Positions 34,401 to 46,400 of a DNA stretch of 64,000 bases are shown here, piece by piece; position 1 is the first letter of the stretch; the number at the start of each line of letters is the position of its first letter. This DNA is from Megaleporinus macrocephalus. Taxonomy: Eukaryota; Chordata; Actinopteri; Characiformes; Anostomidae. The position numbers and the translations under genes are program-made. The notes beneath the pieces are model-generated. The model did not search any database, was not told the origin of the DNA, and worked only from the letters and a program-made list of their open reading frames with translations. Where the stretch lies: contig CM038716.1 in the NCBI GenBank assembly GCA_021613375.1, positions 15,840,024 to 15,904,023 on the forward strand, read 5' to 3'.

Positions 34401-36552
34401 CTCATAGGAACCAGACAGCTGAAGAGTTTCAAGCATCAAAAAGCTTCTTCACACAAATACATCATATGAAATGGTTACAGATGTCCTGCCTGATGCCTAA
34501 ACTTTGACATGCGATTAGGGTTTTTCCACAAAATGTGTCTTAAATTTGTTATCATGTTAATGTTTCATGTATTAGGTCTGTAAAATATTAATATTGATAT
34601 TGTATTATCATGAGTCAGGTCTGGATGGTTGGGCTGCACGCCGACTCAAGCAGACGTCCAGGTTCGGAGCTTGGTTAGACGTGGTCGTGGACAACTTTGG
34701 ACGCGGCATGCTTTGGAGCATGCTATATGAAGTAAAGTTTGTTCAGCTAATTATATGACCAGGATGTTCAGCGGACTCTCTGAAACGCTCTTGTTCATTC
34801 CACGCTGGTGTGATCTCGTTCTTTTCCAGTGGGGTTGGTTGGTGGCTTCAGTAGAATGGTGCGTATTCGTGTGCAACCACAACACAAGAGGTGCAGAGTG
34901 GAAGGGCTCCTTCAAAGAGAGTCCCATCTGGGTGAAGGCCGTCATGGCAAATGGTACGAAGTATGTACGTACACTTCCAGTCAAAAACATGTGGACACAG
35001 TTAATGTACTTGAACAGCTTGTAAACTCTTTAAAATTTTATATATGTCTGCATAAATCTGAGTCCCAAAAGTGAACAATTACACAAGTAAGACCAAAATA
35101 TTAGACTTGTTGTTTATTTATTTGGAGAAACAATCCAGTGTTACCTCTCTAAACATTTCCGGTAACTGTGGTCCAGTTCTGCACATCGGCCTGGAGGAAT
35201 TTTAGCTTATACAAAACAGTTGATGTTGGAGGATGTTCTTGTATAAACTGTCCTTTCACAACATTTCTGTAGAATTAAGGTCAGGACTTGCTGCATGACC
35301 CCTGATTCTCTTTAGATTCATTAACAGACAGATATTCTGCCTCTTTCCTTTAAGATCTGCTCGTATAATTTGATGTGTTTTCATGTTATTGCATATTTGT
35401 CTTTATTATTATTAAAACATCCATCCATCCATTATCTGCCGCTTCATCCCGCTAGTTGGGGTCATGGGGCGGCTGGAGCCAATCCCAGTGTCATCAGGTG
35501 AAGGCGGGGTAAACCATAGACAGTTCGCCAGTCCAACATTCACGCACACACTCACACCTACGGGCAATTTAGAGTGAGCGATCAACCTAACATGCATGTG
35601 TTTGGACTGTGGGAGGAAACCGGAGTACCCAGAGGAAACCCACTCATGCACAGAGAGAACATACACACTCCACACAGAACGACCCAGACTGGGAATCCAA
35701 CCCAGATCATCTTGCTGTGAGGCGACAGTGCTAACCACTACACCACCGTGTCGCCATTATTAAACCAGTAAACATAAATAAACCCCTCCTATGAGTATGT
35801 GTATCTAAACTGGTTCTATAACTCTGATGTAAATATGCTAATTTAGTAAAACACAGCAAATAAAGGTCACAGCATGTCTGCAGGGTTCAGAACTCCACTG
35901 GGTGTGCTGACGATAGCAGGTCTGCATGGTTTGCCGGTGTGGCTGTATTGTGTCCAGCGTGATGTTCCCTCATGGCCGCTGTGCGTCCCCCACTGGCTGC
36001 AGATCTTCTGCCTCCTGCTGCTGGCTGCAGGCCGACTGCTGTGCTTCTCTGTTGAGGTAAGGGCCCCTCTCTCGTTACAAGCTATTATAATCATTTTGGT
36101 CTACATTTGATTCTCATATATATACTTAATTACACTTTACATTCTGTACGGACACGTTTGAGTCACTTCTAGCTTTTTCTCTGTGTTCGGATGTCAGTGT
36201 GAGAAACAAGGCAAACTGTGCTCACAACAATAGCTCATCATCAAATTCAGGTCATAATAAAGAATCTCTTCTGTTAGAAACAGCATCCACACTTTCAACA
36301 AAACCTGCTGGTTTGAAGGAGCTGTGAATGAGAAATGAATAAACTAAATGAAAGAGGAGGTGTTAGAAGGGGTACATGGCGTGGGATGCACTGGGAGGGT
36401 TAAGTGAAGGGAGGAAAGATGTTTTGTAGTTTTGTACAAGCTCATGCTCTTCTTCTCAGCTGTTACATGTTTGTGTGTTTCTGCAGATGTTCTGCATATT
36501 AGCTCATATCAAGTATTTGACGATGGATCAAGATGAAGAGAAGAGAGACTAA
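31500..36552 (+). CDS. CDP-alcohol phosphotransferase, phosphatidylinositol-synthase-like (CDIPT-like), complete
   Basis: Six coding exons join in frame: 31500-31539, 31627-31722, 34619-34731, 34830-34953, 35884-36056 and 36487-36552, giving 203 residues. The start (LYVPNIIGYIRALLVF) parallels CDIPT's FVPNLIGY region. The family signature D-x2-D-G-x2-A-R-x8-G-x3-D-x3-D is complete: D45, D48, G49, A52, R53, G62, D66 and D70, where D70 is the expected catalytic base. Hydrophobic segments lie near residues 15-40, 84-101, 125-146 and 157-185. Such enzymes join CDP-diacylglycerol to an alcohol in the ER membrane; for PI synthase the alcohol is myo-inositol. CDIPT is 213 residues with a lysine-rich end; this one ends DQDEEKRD, and N71 replaces the Arg after the last motif Asp. 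It is therefore a divergent paralogue or an old sister gene. Family assignment is firm; substrate is not. Intron 2 (31723-34618) is packed with transposon remnants. Confidence 0.9.
31798..32065. mobile_element. Internally deleted foldback DNA element
   Basis: It holds CTCCACCTACAATACAGGTG, GTAGTTTACAATTACAGACT, GTGTCACTGCAGTGCTGAG, and AATAATACCTGCTCTGTGGT, ending AGATACAAGGAGGTG. These are parts of a large palindromic element widespread in fish; the central arm is missing here. A piece of the other half is at 52020-52210. Confidence 0.5.
33340..34215 (-). pseudogene. Degenerate Tc1-like transposase
   Basis: Read on the minus strand from 34215 it starts with a TIR-like CACTTACGAGCACCTTATTA. 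It keeps recognisable transposase DNA: GATCTCCTGGGCTTG, CAGATGGGAGAGCAAAAGAC, CAACAAAACTGGACAACTGA, CAGGCTGGTGGAGGTGGTGT (the QAGGGGVMVWG block) and the stretch before the catalytic Asp (GTAGCCAATGTC region on plus). Frameshifts, deletions and stops are many. It lies in intron 2 of the PI-synthase-like gene. Confidence 0.75.
34330..34530 (+). repeat. Dispersed repeat family, copy in intron 2 of the PI-synthase-like gene
   Basis: It shares GAATGTGAAATGCCCTGTCA and TTGTTCACAGTGGTGCTCAT, then ATGAAATGGTTACAGATG. It ends about 90 bases before exon 3. Confidence 0.6.
35418..35755 (-). mobile_element. V-SINE (DANA/HE1 type) with target-site duplication
   Basis: On the minus strand the head GGCGACACGGTGGTGTAGTG is tRNA-like, with an A-box-like TGGTGTAGTGG and a B-box-like GGTTGGATTCC. 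It is followed by the central domain shared by V-SINEs (GTGTGGAGTGTGTATGTTCT; GGGTTTCCTCTGGGTACTCC; CACAGTCCAAACACATGC) and a (GGAT)n tail. ATTATTAAA flanks it on both sides (35408-35416 and 35756-35764), so the insertion is intact at both ends. It is in intron 4 of the PI-synthase-like gene, 130 bases before exon 5. Confidence 0.9.
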
Positions 36553-37090
36553 GGACCCTGCAGTGTACATCAAAGCCAACTTCTGGACCTGGAAATAGCT
36601 GTGAATGGTCATGAAGGTCATGTGATTCTTCTTTTTAAGCAAAATACAATATCATGGCGCATCCCTAGAAATAACTAAACTGTACTGGTTCCTAAAACTC
36701 GACGCATGATGGTTTAACCAGCAGCGGTAGGACCTAATGCTGATGGGTGAGACCACCCTACTGTAGGCTACTCCCTTATTACTGGAATTAACTAGATTTC
36801 ATGCTGACGTTAAAAGGGATTTATGAAAAGGAGATGCTGTTATGAAGATTGTTGTTCCCGTGCATCGCAAGTGTAGCACTTTGACTTGTGTAATATATAA
36901 ATGTGTAAAAAGCTGTTTGTGTTTGTATGTATGTGTAATACAATATTTATTTTGGTGACGGGCTTAAATACTTTTTTTAAATATTTATTTATATTTAATA
37001 TGAGTGGTGGTTTTCATGGGTGACATGGTTAAAATATATCATGATGATAATATTTTTGGGAACTAGGTCTCAGATAAATAAACTTATTTA
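36553..37090 (+). other. 3' UTR of the PI-synthase-like gene with candidate poly(A) signal
   Basis: The stretch after the TAA stop is AT-rich and has no coding potential. AATAAA at 37077-37082, about 525 bases after the stop and followed by a T-rich tract, is the best poly(A) signal. The true end is not known. Confidence 0.5.
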
Positions 37091-38515
37091 TTTCATTTAA
37101 TAGTTTGTTTCTTCATTTTATGCAGTAATGAAGTCTGAGCAGACGCACTGACTGACTATGTTGCGTCCTAGCTCTATACGTTGCAGCTAACAAGAGACGT
37201 AATCAGTGTGTACAGTTACAGAACAGACCAACACTTAACATTTTCTCACTGAGACTGAAGGTTATAGGTTATCGGTGATAGTGTGAATAAAAAAACACAC
37301 CTTCTAAAGGCAAACATGCTGATTTGCATTTCAAATCCTAAACAAGCCCCTCAACCATTAGGTGTTTCAGAAAATATCGATATACTTCAATATCACAATG
37401 TTTTGTGAGTCTGTATCGATTCTCAGAAGCACATAATCAGTTTGTAATGAACATTGTTGCCAACTTATATTTCTTTCGACTTATTTTTAAAAAAAAGCGA
37501 CTAGCAACAAATCTAGAGACTGTTTCTGGTGTCATTGGAGACTTTTGGAGACGCTGAGGTGAACACATGATCTTCAGTTACTATCCTCATCGAGCAGCAG
37601 GGGCTGTAGTGAGCCCCGCCCTACAACACTCCCAGTGCTCAGTCTCACAGTCAGAGCAGACCCACTACACTCACTGCGCATGCCCAAAGCCGCCGCTGAC
37701 TCCGCCCCCTATCTACAGAGCTGGATGTAAATATAAATGCGTCTTAGAAAGATAGATAATTCTTCAGCGTGACATGGCCGATTTCAAAGGCAACAAAAAC
37801 GAATCCACAGAAGTTGTTCATTTATTCAGAATTCATTTGTAGTTAGAACATATTTCGGGTGTTTTTACTCACTTTTTACTTTATTTACGTAATTCCTTCA
37901 AATACATGCAGATAGACTATTATGCAAATTAGGCAATTACGTCATTTAGTGACTTCTAGCGACTTTCAGGACAGCCAATAGCTACTTTCCTCACTGAGGA
38001 GTTGGCAACAGTGGTAATGAATAGTTTACATGCAGACGTTGTGCAGGCGGTGGTTGAACTGCTGGATTGTAGTGCAGTGTTGTAACTGATCCTCAGCTGT
38101 TTGATTCGTCCACCATGTAGGATAAGGGCGCATATGGTGGTGTGTTTGTTGTACTATGACAGTTTTCCTGAAATTATATTTTTAAAAAACACTATATCAC
38201 AATATTACCAATCATATCACCAAGTTCCTGCTGAGACACAACCCACCTCACCATATTATAGAACTTAAGTACTTATTTATTTTGTTAGCATTTATCTGGC
38301 TCACATAGTGCTTGTTGCAATTCAGTATCATGTATCAATTGTTAAAAATAGCGACTGCAGGAAACGGTAAATCACGATTCTCAAATAACTGGAATCGGGC
38401 GGTTATGCAAACAAAAAGTATGTTTTTCTTGGAGAGCGATTAACAAGGCCATACCTGCTGGCTCTCAGATGCAATCGGATGTACAAAGTGTCACACCTCT
38501 CGGTTTCTTTTTAAC

Positions 38516-39258
38516 CGGGATGTAACGATGCATGGCGAGACGGTTAATACTCTAATAATTCTAATATGCCACGACTGAAATCGACTGAGATGAGCTCGAT
38601 TAGAAACAGCAGAGGGTGCTGGTGTGGTCTGGCGTTACATCAGTGTGAAAACTAGGGAGCTAAACGCGAGCTGATAAAAACATGAACACCTGCATGATTT
38701 AACATTTAGTGCACATAAATCTTTCACTCGATCAAACGTGAAACTGCACACACATTTTTCATACACACACCAACTGTCTTTTTTCTTTAACATCCTTTAC
38801 TGTGTGTTTCTCTCCCGATTTGATGTTTTTCCTCACAAGCAAAGTTCACCACCCTCAGCAGTTCTCTGCGCGAGAGTTTTCAGAGGGGCGGGTTTGACAG
38901 TTTGTGGGCGGAGACGTGGGCCGAGCGCTATTGGCTGATGCCACCTGCTTTCGTGACTGACCGCTTACTATGAACAGCCTCTCACACTACAACAAACATG
39001 GTGGACGAAGAGGAGCCGACAGGTCAGTTAGATTAAAACTTAAAAAGTGAGAAAACTATTAAGTTATTATTATGAGCTTGAATTTATTTTGAGAATATAA
39101 GCAAAATACAGGATTGTGTAGTTTTATTATAGATAAATAATAAAAGGAAGCTTTGTGGGTCATAATTTGTGTTCAGTTTGATTTTGAAAAAAATAAATAA
39201 ATAACTAAATCGTATCGTGAGGCCAGCATTGTGAGTAGAGTGTATCGTTACATCTCTA
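38516..39258 (+). mobile_element. hAT-type element carrying a promoter-like block and an ATG exon
   Basis: The left end GGGATGTAACGATGCA and right end (reverse complement AGAGATGTAACGATACA) are inverted repeats 740 bases apart. Between them, 38885-38945 has two GC boxes (GGGGCGGG, GTGGGCGGAG) and an inverted CCAAT (CTATTGGCTG). At 38998 an ATG opens MVDEEEPT and meets a donor, CGACAG|GTCAG, at 39025/39026. This looks like the promoter and first exon of a lost transposase gene. No target duplication is clear. Confidence 0.55.
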
Positions 39259-39949
39259 ACGACTTGTCTGTATGCATTTAGTATTCGACATCAAGATCAC
39301 TATACACATTAGAATATGAACGTGAGAGAACAACACCGTATTTTAATATCGTCCTCGTGAGCGCGTCAAAAACAGGAAACTGAAATGACGTCTTCACGGA
39401 CAGCCGTAGTTACGTGTTCACTTGGTTGTGGATACAAATGAGTTTAATATGATTTGATGGTTACAGATGTACAATGTACAGCAGACCCTACAGAGTCAGA
39501 AATAATCTTAGTTACACACATCACACATCAGATGACTTGAACCCGGGGTGAAAATGTCTGAGCGGAGGCTCACTGTGGCACGGGGAACGGACACAAGTTT
39601 TCAGAGACATTTCGTCAGTCTTTTTTTGTCTTGTTTTTTGTTTAAACGTTAATAAGCAAGTGTATTTCTTCCACCTCATCCCCAGACTTGACTTAATGGT
39701 GTGCTTTGTTCCATGACTGGAGTTAAATAATAATAATAATAATAATAAAAAAAAAGTGACAATAAAACTAATTCAAAAACAAAATAACCCTCAAAGTGAT
39801 TAAATGGAGGAAAGAACAGTTTCGTTCGTGTGTATATACATTTCTTTTTGACAAAGGAAACAGTTCTTCCAGCTGAAGTTGCTTAAGCGCCACCAAAATG
39901 CGAAAAGGAATTTAGTAAAAAGAAAAAGCACTTTGGCTCAGAGTTGGGG

Positions 39950-40290
39950 AAGCTACTTAGAACATTAGTTACTACACTACCAGCTGCTCTCCGGTGGCAG
40001 TTGGTGTGCTATGGCCATTACGGGCAGAATGGTGGTACGCAGAACCTACAAACAGATCCTAAGTACTGAAAAAGAACTTCATGGTACACATGAATTAAGC
40101 TCAGAATTGAAACTTCACTGAAATCAGGCAGAATGCAATATGTAGCTTTGACAAAGCTGTTGTGCCGCTTGATGAGAAAAGTGAACCGAACTGCTTTAAA
40201 ACTAAAACTCTCTCAAAACAATACTACAATAGCTGTAGTAGCTTAAACTGGCAATACTAGTAGCATAGTAACGCAGCTTCACCCCAACGT
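39950..40290. mobile_element. Possible hAT-like MITE
   Basis: AGAGTTGGGGAAGCTACTTA at the left and CATAGTAACGCAGCTTCACC at the right resemble the ends of a fish repeat family. The evidence is resemblance only. Confidence 0.3.
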
Positions 40291-41762
40291 TCATTTGTGT
40301 GTACACCTGGCAAGAACGAATGATGAAAGTCGTCATGAACACACCCAATTAGCAGAATTCAAAGAAGGCCACTCTCCTTTCTCGTAGACGGTCCTCAGTA
40401 GCGCGAGCCGTCCTAATACCTATTCTGACAGTCTGTAATAAAGACCGCTCCGGAGTCTCAGCAGTTCCTTTCACCAAAATGATTTGCATTTCAAATTTAG
40501 ACTGGTCCAAGACCCAGTCAGCCATACGTTCAAACTATCTAACGCAATAACTCAACCGTTCTCCATCCACCACAATGCTCTACAGGGTCATCACAAGCCA
40601 TTCGCTCAGGGAGGCACAAAGTTCACGTTCCAATTTCATTTCCAGAGATATCCGATTCCTGTTAGTGTAACAGTAGATGGTTCTCTTTGTTTACGTGATT
40701 ATGAACTCTCCGGCACTACGACCATTTTCATCTACATCTATGTACATGTAATTACTTAAACATGCAGTAAAACTTATTACAAGGTGTCCTCTTGAAAAAG
40801 AAAGCAAGAAAGAAATATATATATTTATATATCTCAGAATCAACACAGAAGCACCGTTGTTTTGGGAACTACATTTTAGCCCCACTAGAAACGAGAGAAG
40901 AAATCCCTTTGGATGTTTTAAACAGTCCCGAAAAATCTTGCGTTGCTCTTCACCGCCACACCACGTCACGGAATACCACTTAAGGTTCACAAACGAGCCC
41001 TTAACATTCATTAGAAAGCGTTCAGAGCTACATATCCTCAAATGAGGAGCATCATTTAGAAGAGAAGGTACTGCTGAAGAGGAGACGAGCTTGCTCCCGT
41101 AGGTCCTACTTTTCTTCCTTCTTTTAAACGATGTGAACGGACTAATACAGCGATCAATGTCACAAAGGTGAGGGCCGCGGGCGCGCTCTTAAAACTTTTA
41201 AAAACTACATCAACAACAGGTCGATACGAGAGTTCCACTTCCATCTTCTGTCATGAACGTCTGATATGACTTCAACAGTACGAATCAGCCTTGTTCCTAC
41301 AAATCGTTAGCGAAATGGAAACACAGTTTTTTTTAAAAATCACAGCTTGGTTTATTTGTTGATTTGTATTATTCCACTCGATTCTTCTTCATCAGTGTGA
41401 ACAAGGCAAACTCTTCCTCTGTCCTGATTCCCTTTGCGTGGTCTGAATGGAGTGGGTGAAAAAGGTCTTGCTCCGAGAACACATCCCACGGGGCTCAGGT
41501 GGCCGCGGCTGTGTGAGCTGGTATGGTTGTAGCTTAGTGTTGTGACTGAATTTCATTTGTGATTTGGTGGTGGGAGTTGGTTCAAAGCAAGCTTCTGCGA
41601 AAGGCTGACAGAAGTACCACCAGCTAAACGTCCTTTAAGGCTAAGGCTAGGACTTTAGCTTGAGCTGGGGAACTGGGGTACCACCAGAGGCAGCACCAGC
41701 ACATTCCTAACCACTGCGACCACTGACCAAGGCAAGGCTCTGCACTTCTGCTATTATGTATA

Positions 41763-41800
41763 TACACACACACACACACACACACATACATACATACATA
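41763..41800. repeat. (CA)n(CATA)n microsatellite
   Basis: Twelve CA units followed by CATACATACATACATATG. Confidence 0.85.
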
Positions 41801-43489
41801 TGTAATCATTTATGTACATACAAACACAAATTTACTTGTGTGCATGTATGAAAGTACTGACTTCACAAAATGCTCACGCCAGATAAGAAAAAGAAAACAT
41901 GAGTTCAAACCAAAGTCCTGTGGAACAGAACACATAACATGTTATTTGGAAATGTAATTTGGAAAATACTGCTTAACTGAAGTAACAAATGTGTTTACAT
42001 GTAAACGTGCTTTACGCAAAAGCCGTGCCGGGAGCCTTTATTTATTTCTTTTTTAAATTATTTGTGGGTTTCATAATGTGTTTAGAGAGGCCATAATAAG
42101 TAACTCTGGTGACTGTGTCTGTCAAGAGTACAGTGGCATGAGATCGCACTCATCATCTACACTGCACAACAGGGTAAATATAAGCACGCCTGCCTCCATA
42201 ACAGCGCTCTAAACCACGTACGCTACTAACACAATTGGTCCCCTCTGTAGTGGTGCCTCCTCACAAAGCCAGGTGCAGTGATCAGCTCTTTTCTATGGAT
42301 CTCTGACAGCTGGTAGAGGGCCAAAGGTCTTGATCAATGCAAGTCTGGATAGAGCTCTGAAAGGATAATGATGACAACCAATGAGAGCTGGCCACATGAT
42401 TGCCAACACTCACAATCATCTTCGCTGTGGGTCATGGGGCTGTCCCACTGAGCCATGGTCAGTGTGTCAGAGCCTCTCCACCTCTGTTCACTCAAACTGA
42501 TAGCAATGGGTCTCACCTCCCGTTTTAATAGACGTTGTTTTGGCTCAACCACTTGCCATGGTACATCTAAAGGTTATAGCACAGTTTGCATATAAATTAT
42601 TGGCATTTTTAAATTAAGCTGTCGGTACTAGTATGTATGAATACAAAAACAAAACAAAAAGAAGCAGAAGAAAGAACAAAACCTTGCATTGAGAGCAAAA
42701 AAAGATATCCGCTGGTCCATTAAATCCACTGATTTCAACATGGCATGAGGGAAACGGAAAGAAAAAAAAAGAAGCCAGAAATGGTTGAATAACAAAGGGC
42801 TCCTCGTACTTGCCAAAGTAGCAAACGCATGTAATCCTCAATGCAGCGTTTTGCATTGCATGGAGAAGAAAAGCGGCAACCTTCATAACAACAGAACCAC
42901 AAGCGCCTTAAGTAATTGTCCTTCACTCGCCTCCTGTGAAAAGGAGCGAAGGAGTTTTTTTTTCTGTCCACCGGCATGTTTCAGTGGGTGATGCACTCTG
43001 TCCCAGCCTCACATGTAGAGAAATCTTGAGGTTGTGGATGTTGTGGAGCAATGCTTCAGATACAAACAAGCCAAACCAAACAATGGGCATTTTACATTTT
43101 AATCAGCAAAACTATATTAGGCTGCCCTCAGTTTCTTTTATCTTTTAATCTAGTTCTCTCCTGTTTTCTTGAGCAAGTCAGATAAATATCCAGATCCTCT
43201 GAAGGCTAAAAGATCCTTTGTAGGTGTAAGTGAGCCTGATGCTGACATAAGGCAGCCCCCCTCCCCCCACTTCCCTCGCACAGTGTGGGAGAGTTGCCAT
43301 GTATTTTCTTCAGGGTCTGTGAGTGTTATCAGGGTCGAAGGACTTGCTGGCGTAGGTTACCTCAGGATCTGGTCCCTCTCTCAGTCATGTGGTTTGATGT
43401 GAATAATTCCGAGTGTACGGGTGTGAGAAGGTGGACGGACGTGTGCGTGAGTGGAGAGAATGTCGAGTGAAGAGCACACGTTTCTGTTG

Positions 43490-46400
43490 TTAGCCCATAC
43501 AGGAGCGTCCCGCAGCATGGCTGTGAGAGAGCAGGAAAGACTGCACCACCTCGTCCGTAGCCTGGGGGCTGGTGTTGACGTCCTCCAGAGCATCTGCTAC
43601 GGCGAACTGCCTGTCCCTCAAACGGTTCCAGTTGGACAGGATGTTGTGGTATTCAAAAACCTTCTCGTAGTTGCCCACCGAGTTGTAAAGCTTGATCAGG
43701 CCTCTGTAGTCATACTCCAGTCCACTGTAGCCTTCCCCAAACAGCTTTTTACCTAAAGGACAAAGACAGGTCACATGGTATATGACAGAACGCTATGGTG
43801 TGGGAACAGAGGGGGTGCACAAGTTCATCAGCTTTACTCACCTATGGCGATAGAGCGCAGGTAGAGACGCTCAGCATCATCGTACTGGTTCATGTCGTAA
43901 TTGTAGAGAGAGGCCAGGTGCCCCACAGACAGAGCTACTTCGTAGTCCTCCTGCCCCAGCAGCTGCTCTTTGATCTGGATGGCCTTAATGTGCATTTCCT
44001 CAGCCTCCTACAATACAAGAGCACCGTAAAGAAAGCAGATTTAATCTGTCTGTGAACAAGGTGGGTAGAAGCCAAACAGTAAAACGTCAACCTTTAACTA
44101 AGCTAAAGTTTAGAATCGAGATGTAATGATACATTAGACCCACATTTTTTAATTAGGTTAGATTCACTATCCTCTATATATAAATATATAAAAATAACGG
44201 CTGAATCCATGTTGTTTGTTACACAGCTCACTAACGAACATGCCAGTGTGGGCTGTTGATTGGAGATGACTGTGTACAAACAATGCAGTTAGCTTTGATG
44301 CCTTAATAGAACGCATATTCTCCACAATGCACACGGTCACATTTTTGAATTGCAAAACAAATATCCTAATAAATAGTGCATTAATATAGCATTACTATAG
44401 TGCATTAAAAGCACTGTAGGGTATAAAAAAAAAGTTAAAAAACAGAACCAGTTGGGTTGTAAGATGCATCTGAAGATGATGATGATGATTCCACTAGGGG
44501 TGTGCCGTATCGTAAACAATAATATCACCAACATTTTTGAATATCGTGGACGATATTATACCCTGAAATATTGTGCCATATCACCCATCCCTAATTATCA
44601 CATCAGGGTACTACTTTTTTATTTATTTTTTTACTGTTTTTAGCAAAAAAAAACAAACAAAAACATTCACACTTTTCTCATTTCCCATTATATATCTACT
44701 AGTGACAGATTTTATTTGTCCAGTATCATTCACTTTACTATATTTGGAGTGCATTATTTAGTATCGCGACATTCTGGATCATTGACTTCTGTTACAATCT
44801 GATAAAAGTTCTTGTATTTTTTAATATCTCAGTCAGGGGTGTGCCATATCATGTCATATGGAACAATAAAATTTTATTTTCATTTTGTTGCAGTAGTGTA
44901 TTCTTGAATTTTTTTTTTTATTCAATGTTTTGTCATATCGCCAAGAGTATCGTTATCGGAAAAATACCATGAAATATCTTGTAATCAGTTGTAATCAATT
45001 ATAATAATTTATATTTTAACAGAACATACATACTTATATATACACACTTAAATATTTGAGAAAATTATTATCTGGCTCTTTTCTAATGTAATACTTGCTA
45101 AAGTTTATATTATATTGCTGTGTAAATAGTCCTCTTGTCACTTTGCGTACACAGTCATTTTCTACTCCTTACAAATCATAAAAGAAAATATACAAACAGA
45201 AAATCTGCAAGTTCTGTGATATCATAAAGCACTCAATCTTTACCTACAACTGCAATTAAACATAATCACTGCAAGGTCAAAGATTTTCACAACTCCAACA
45301 TGGTGTTGTAATCCAATGATCAATAATAAGGTCTGTTATGGTTTCTAAAGGCAGAAAAAGTGAATCTCTCATTCATATCTGACCACATTAAAGTCTCTCT
45401 AGTCAAGTGGACTGATCATTTGCTCGGCTGGGTAAAAACATCTTGACCTGACGGCGGCTGATTGAAGGATTTCTGAAAATCTAACCTTGAATTTGCGCAT
45501 GGACTGATACAGGCGGCCTAGGTTGCCGTAGTGTTTTGCTGTCTGGACGTTGAACTCGCCGAAGGCTTTTTTGGCCAGCTGGAGGGATGAGAGGTGGAGG
45601 TCATGGGCCTCCTGCAGGAGGCGCTCTTCTGTCTCTTTATTATGGCAATCAATGGCAATCTCCTCCAGGATCAGGGCTAGGGGAGAGGTGTCACACACAA
45701 AGTGAACCGAGTGCGTTTTAAGGCCAGCTGAAACTGTAACAGGGTGAAAGAAGTGTTCTGCTCTTTCGCTGAACAGAGCCAACACCCCAGAGAGAAGCAT
45801 GATACCGAGAGGACAAAACTACTTTGAACTGTCAAGGGTCGTCTCCAAGTCGTCTTTACAGAGACGCAGCTGTGAATAAGGAGAGTTATGAAAGCTGTTG
45901 CGAGTGCGACGCTCACCTTTCACCCTCTTGGAGGAGGCCAGCAGCAGATGGTCCTCAGGGAGAATGTGAGTTATGATGTCTATGGCACGTTCAGCGTGAA
46001 ATCTAAAGACAACAACACAAGTCTTGGGTAAGACCACTGAGCTGCATTACTCACAAACGGGCACATTTTTATCTTCCTGAATAAACATTTCCATGAATAA
46101 AAATAAAGGCATCCTCTCTGACGGAACACTAACTCGAACTGGGTTAAAGGGTAGAACAGCAAGCAGGAGTCTGTGTAACAGGTTTAGATTCCTGATAATC
46201 AAAAACACTTCAGGAGCCCTTGGTTCAAAAAGCCCCAGGGAATCCTCACATGTCTTAAAGGATGATACTGGGGAGTTTAAGAGTGTTCCTAGAGGGAGTA
46301 GCCTGCCATTCTGTGCAGGGCAGTCCCAGGCAATAAATTAATTTAGGAACACTGAAATTTGTTTTGCATGCGTTCTATTTTTGCTCTAGAACATCCTTGC

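Larger units (their letters stand above)
37091..43489. other. Interval between the PI-synthase-like gene and appbp2, including the appbp2 3' UTR
   Basis: No protein-coding exon is convincing here. The right part must hold the 3' UTR of appbp2 (stop at 43490), which is long in other vertebrates; several TTTATT words (AATAAA on the minus strand, for example near 42038) could be its poly(A) signal, and none stands out. The left part holds transposon material, including the hAT-type element at 38516-39258 and a possible one at about 39950-40290. A (CA)n(CATA)n tract lies at 41763-41800. Confidence 0.55.

Noticed and set aside
38998..39027. First coding exon (MVDEEEPT) of a host gene between the PI-synthase-like gene and appbp2
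   Set aside because: Tested joins to acceptors at about 39280 and 39685 give stops within a few codons, and the block is enclosed by transposon inverted ends.
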